From Eutreptiella sp. 'Long Island Sound 2002' (Eukaryota > Euglenozoa > Euglenophyceae > Eutreptiales > Eutreptiaceae): a stretch of 64,000 nucleotides of DNA. Every line of letters begins with the position of its first letter. Within the stretch, counting starts at the first letter, position 1. Below the pieces are notes generated by a model that saw nothing but the letters and a program-made list of their open reading frames with translations, did no database searches and was not told the origin of the DNA. The stretch is taken from positions 113,096,611-113,160,610 of the forward strand of contig OZ038379.1 in assembly GCA_964036045.1 (NCBI GenBank), in the 5' to 3' direction. Position numbers and translations under genes: made by a program. This document shows, in pieces, positions 62,065 through 64,000 of this stretch.

Positions 62065-62457
62065 ATGCTACCCATGAGAAGAAAGATTATTGATGTTGAT
62101 TGCTTGAGTGACAGTTCACTTTATAAACCAAAGGTTAAAGAAGAGTCAGATAATGATGTGGAGATAATGAGGATAGAGGATGGTGTGGAGGAAGTTGAGA
62201 GCGATGTGGAGCCTCAGGATGATGCCAATGGGCTGTCTGATTCCGATGAGTCAGATTTTGCTCAAGATGTCGCCGACGATAGAGAAGACATCGGAGGTAC
62301 AGGTGATGATGATGAAGAAGATATTGAAAAAACAACCCCGAGTAGTGGTGGTGAACAGGACGAGGTTGAGGCATCGATCAAAGTTGGTGACATCTTTGGC
62401 AAGACCCAGGATAGTGTGAGAGAAGAGGTATTGCTACCTATTGCAGCGTGTCGTTGA
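62065..62457 (+). CDS. acidic protein with SUMO-type motifs, D2
   Basis: 130 aa, counterpart of 28287-28679 with five or so residue changes and an unbroken frame. PKVKEESDNDVEIM and IIDVD are unchanged. Confidence 0.45.
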   Translation: MLPMRRKIIDVDCLSDSSLYKPKVKEESDNDVEIMRIEDGVEEVESDVEPQDDANGLSDSDESDFAQDVADDREDIGGTGDDDEEDIEKTTPSSGGEQDEVEASIKVGDIFGKTQDSVREEVLLPIAACR

Positions 62458-62788
62458 TATGTCACGCATTTCCTTAGGTTGCCCCCATTGTTCATATTAT
62501 TCGTCTTCAAGGTTCGCCGTAGGCTGAGCTACTCCTTGACTACTAGTACATCCTCGAAGGGTTACCTATATGTACAATGCCCGTACGCGGCAAAGTGTCG
62601 TCCGGATACCCGGGGAGCTAGTGGTGGAGGCAATTTGGAGAACTAAACAACGGAAGCCTGGAGACCAGCCAGCCGACACGGAGTCTCAGATGGTGCAGGA
62701 ACTTGGGGACGAAGGAACCAAAGCGAAGAATTCCAAACCGTAGTGCCTCTGTCGGATTGGTCTGAAATTCCAAGGGGAATCTCGGCAT

Positions 62789-63112
62789 GTGCAAAAGCTA
62801 GACTTGACTCTCAAAGGCCACAACCTACTCTTCGCTCGTGCACTAGCTCGGGAGGAGCGGTGTGTCAAGCCCGAGTGGGTTGCAATGATGAACACTAACG
62901 GTGCGTTTAGTTTTTTAAAAAGGAGACACTTTTGCGGTGTCATAGCAAAAAAAAAACGCCCAAAATGGAGGGGGTGGCGCCAAGTTACCCTCCGGGTACT
63001 TTGGGAAACCTGCTTGTGGAAACTAGTAGGGTCGGGCAATTTTAGGGAAGACCCCGGCAAAAAATGGTCCGGAAGCGCAAAAATGCGGCCAAACCAACCC
63101 AACCGGGTCTAG
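62789..63112 (+). CDS. D2 ORF at the cassette acceptor site (uninterrupted form)
   Basis: 107 aa. Shares its first 23 codons with 29011-29334, then continues RCVKPEWVAMMNTNGAF with basic residues (IAKKKRPKWRGW). It shows the site before, or without, the 204-bp cassette. Coding is uncertain. Confidence 0.25.
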   Translation: MQKLDLTLKGHNLLFARALAREERCVKPEWVAMMNTNGAFSFLKRRHFCGVIAKKKRPKWRGWRQVTLRVLWETCLWKLVGSGNFREDPGKKWSGSAKMRPNQPNRV

Positions 63113-63147
63113 TTTTTCAAAAAGTAGAACCTTTTCCGGTGCCAAGG

Positions 63148-64000
63148 AAAAACAGCGCGAAAAACCGAGCAGGTGGTGCCAAGTTACCCGCCTGGGAGTT
63201 TGGGAAACCTACTTGTTGCACCATGGTACAAAAACACCTACACACCTTAAAAACACCCACTGTGCTCTACGTGTCCATGGATGTCATGAGGCAGGGGAAG
63301 CGCAGTGCAAGTGTGAGCACGGCCCCGGGAATCGCCCGGGGCCTATGCTTTTCTCAAATTTTCCACCAAAGTAGGACAAATCAATTTATGCAAATTCTGG
63401 CACCTTATCCAATTTGCCGCCGTCCTAGTGGGCAGAGCGTAAGTCGCCGGCTACAAGGGTCGTCGATTCGGTTCCGTGGCGCGCCGGGCGGTGCGCAACT
63501 CGCGGCGGCGTCCTTTTTTTGACAGAAATCTGGCTCCGGTAGACATTTCTGCGGATAAGCGCTGCGGATAACACGTGCCATGTGCTACATTTCGTCGATG
63601 TTGCCTGCTCTGTGTTAGTGTGAAAGTAGATTTTGTTTAGTTTCTTAGGACGTTAGAGAGGATTTGTTGCTTTTGGAACTATACCGATGCTTTGTTGTTA
63701 ACACGGCTTTTTGAGGTGACAGTATTCCTTTTAGGTCAGATTTGGTGATTGATGTGTTAGATTTGTGTGTATCATGCATGTTTGAGTAGTGTTAAGTGTA
63801 ATAGTGCAAATGCATGTGCTCACCCTTTCCTTGTCTTTTAGGGATGAAGGTTTGGTGAGGCATCCCCCACCATGGCCGCTCAGCAATCGCTAAGCCAAGC
63901 AAGTAACCGAAGGCCGGTGGCAAAGTTGTGCAGCCGGCGGCACATGGTGAAGATCGTCTTTTACAGTTCGATCGCGTGTGTGTAGGGATTTGGTTATAGG
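63148..64000. other. right flank: sub-repeat, perfect hairpin, weak tRNA-like stretch; no gene
   Basis: 63173-63225 repeats 62975-63025 (GGTGNCGCCAAGTTACCC...TTTGGGAAACCT). GGCCCCGGG-AATCG-CCCGGGGCC at 63321-63343 is a perfect 9-bp hairpin. 63418-63490 (TAGTGGGCAGAGCG...GATTCGGTTCC) is weakly tRNA-like. From 63500 on nothing is recognised. Confidence 0.5.

Larger units (their letters stand above)
29574..63147. repeat. tandem duplication, unit D2, split by the LTR array
   Basis: 29574-30023 matches 21426-22112 except for a 210-bp in-frame gap; 55871-63147 matches 22113-29570 except for the absent 204-bp cassette and small indels. The inserted 30024-55870 is not part of the unit. Confidence 0.9.

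Overview
The window is a repeat-dense stretch of nuclear DNA from a eukaryote. Evidence: a gene with seven clean GT-AG introns, Ty3-type LTR retrotransposons with a chromodomain, PHD-finger genes and a piggyBac-like transposase. The style of the Ty3 Pol, the GIY-YIG/reverse-transcriptase protein and the repeat-bearing introns suggest a microalga (green lineage, dinoflagellate or haptophyte). That is a recollection of family resemblance; the species cannot be fixed from sequence alone. Long uninterrupted reading frames show that the standard genetic code is used.

Layout. (1) 1-4255: minus-strand pair Y (2-oxoglutarate/Fe dioxygenase-like) then X (coiled coil), bracketed and separated by clusters of the palindrome GAAATTCGTACGAATTTC. 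(2) 4389-8246: minus-strand eight-exon gene (841 aa, no recognised family); six of its seven introns carry the same repeat, like introner elements. (3) 8577-10720: palindromes, a GTTACC/GTTCCCC motif field and a broken piggyBac-like transposase. (4) 10863-14845: a second Y-X pair on the plus strand, with the same three-array architecture but a different palindrome (TTGGCGCGCGCCAA). (5) 14954-21115: motif fields around a 1,421-aa protein joining an N-terminal GIY-YIG nuclease to a reverse transcriptase. (6) 21426-63147: a tandem duplication of an ~8.1-kb unit (PHD-finger gene, hairpins, tRNA-like trimer, DDE_1 remnant, CGTACG palindromes, acidic protein gene). The PHD gene of the second unit is split by two chromovirus copies (30024-55870) with a shared 5-bp target duplication ATGGG. 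(7) 63148-64000: no gene seen.

How the parts relate. Copy B of the Ty3 element (42676-55870) looks intact: 2.35-kb LTRs, a primer site matching initiator tRNA-Met, Gag, an in-frame UAG and Pol. Copy A is broken by two frameshifts and a stop. B sits in A's 3' LTR, and the last LTR is a B/A mosaic. The array cuts off the PHD finger, but the last LTR supplies an ATG and about 28 codons in frame to it, giving a possible LTR-driven PHD protein.

The recurring theme is that gene modules lie between clusters of near-perfect palindromes whose sequence is private to the module and which sit about 70-130 bp upstream of start codons. Several frames in the Y/X genes change exactly at runs of 8-15 G or C, so assembly indels are likely there.
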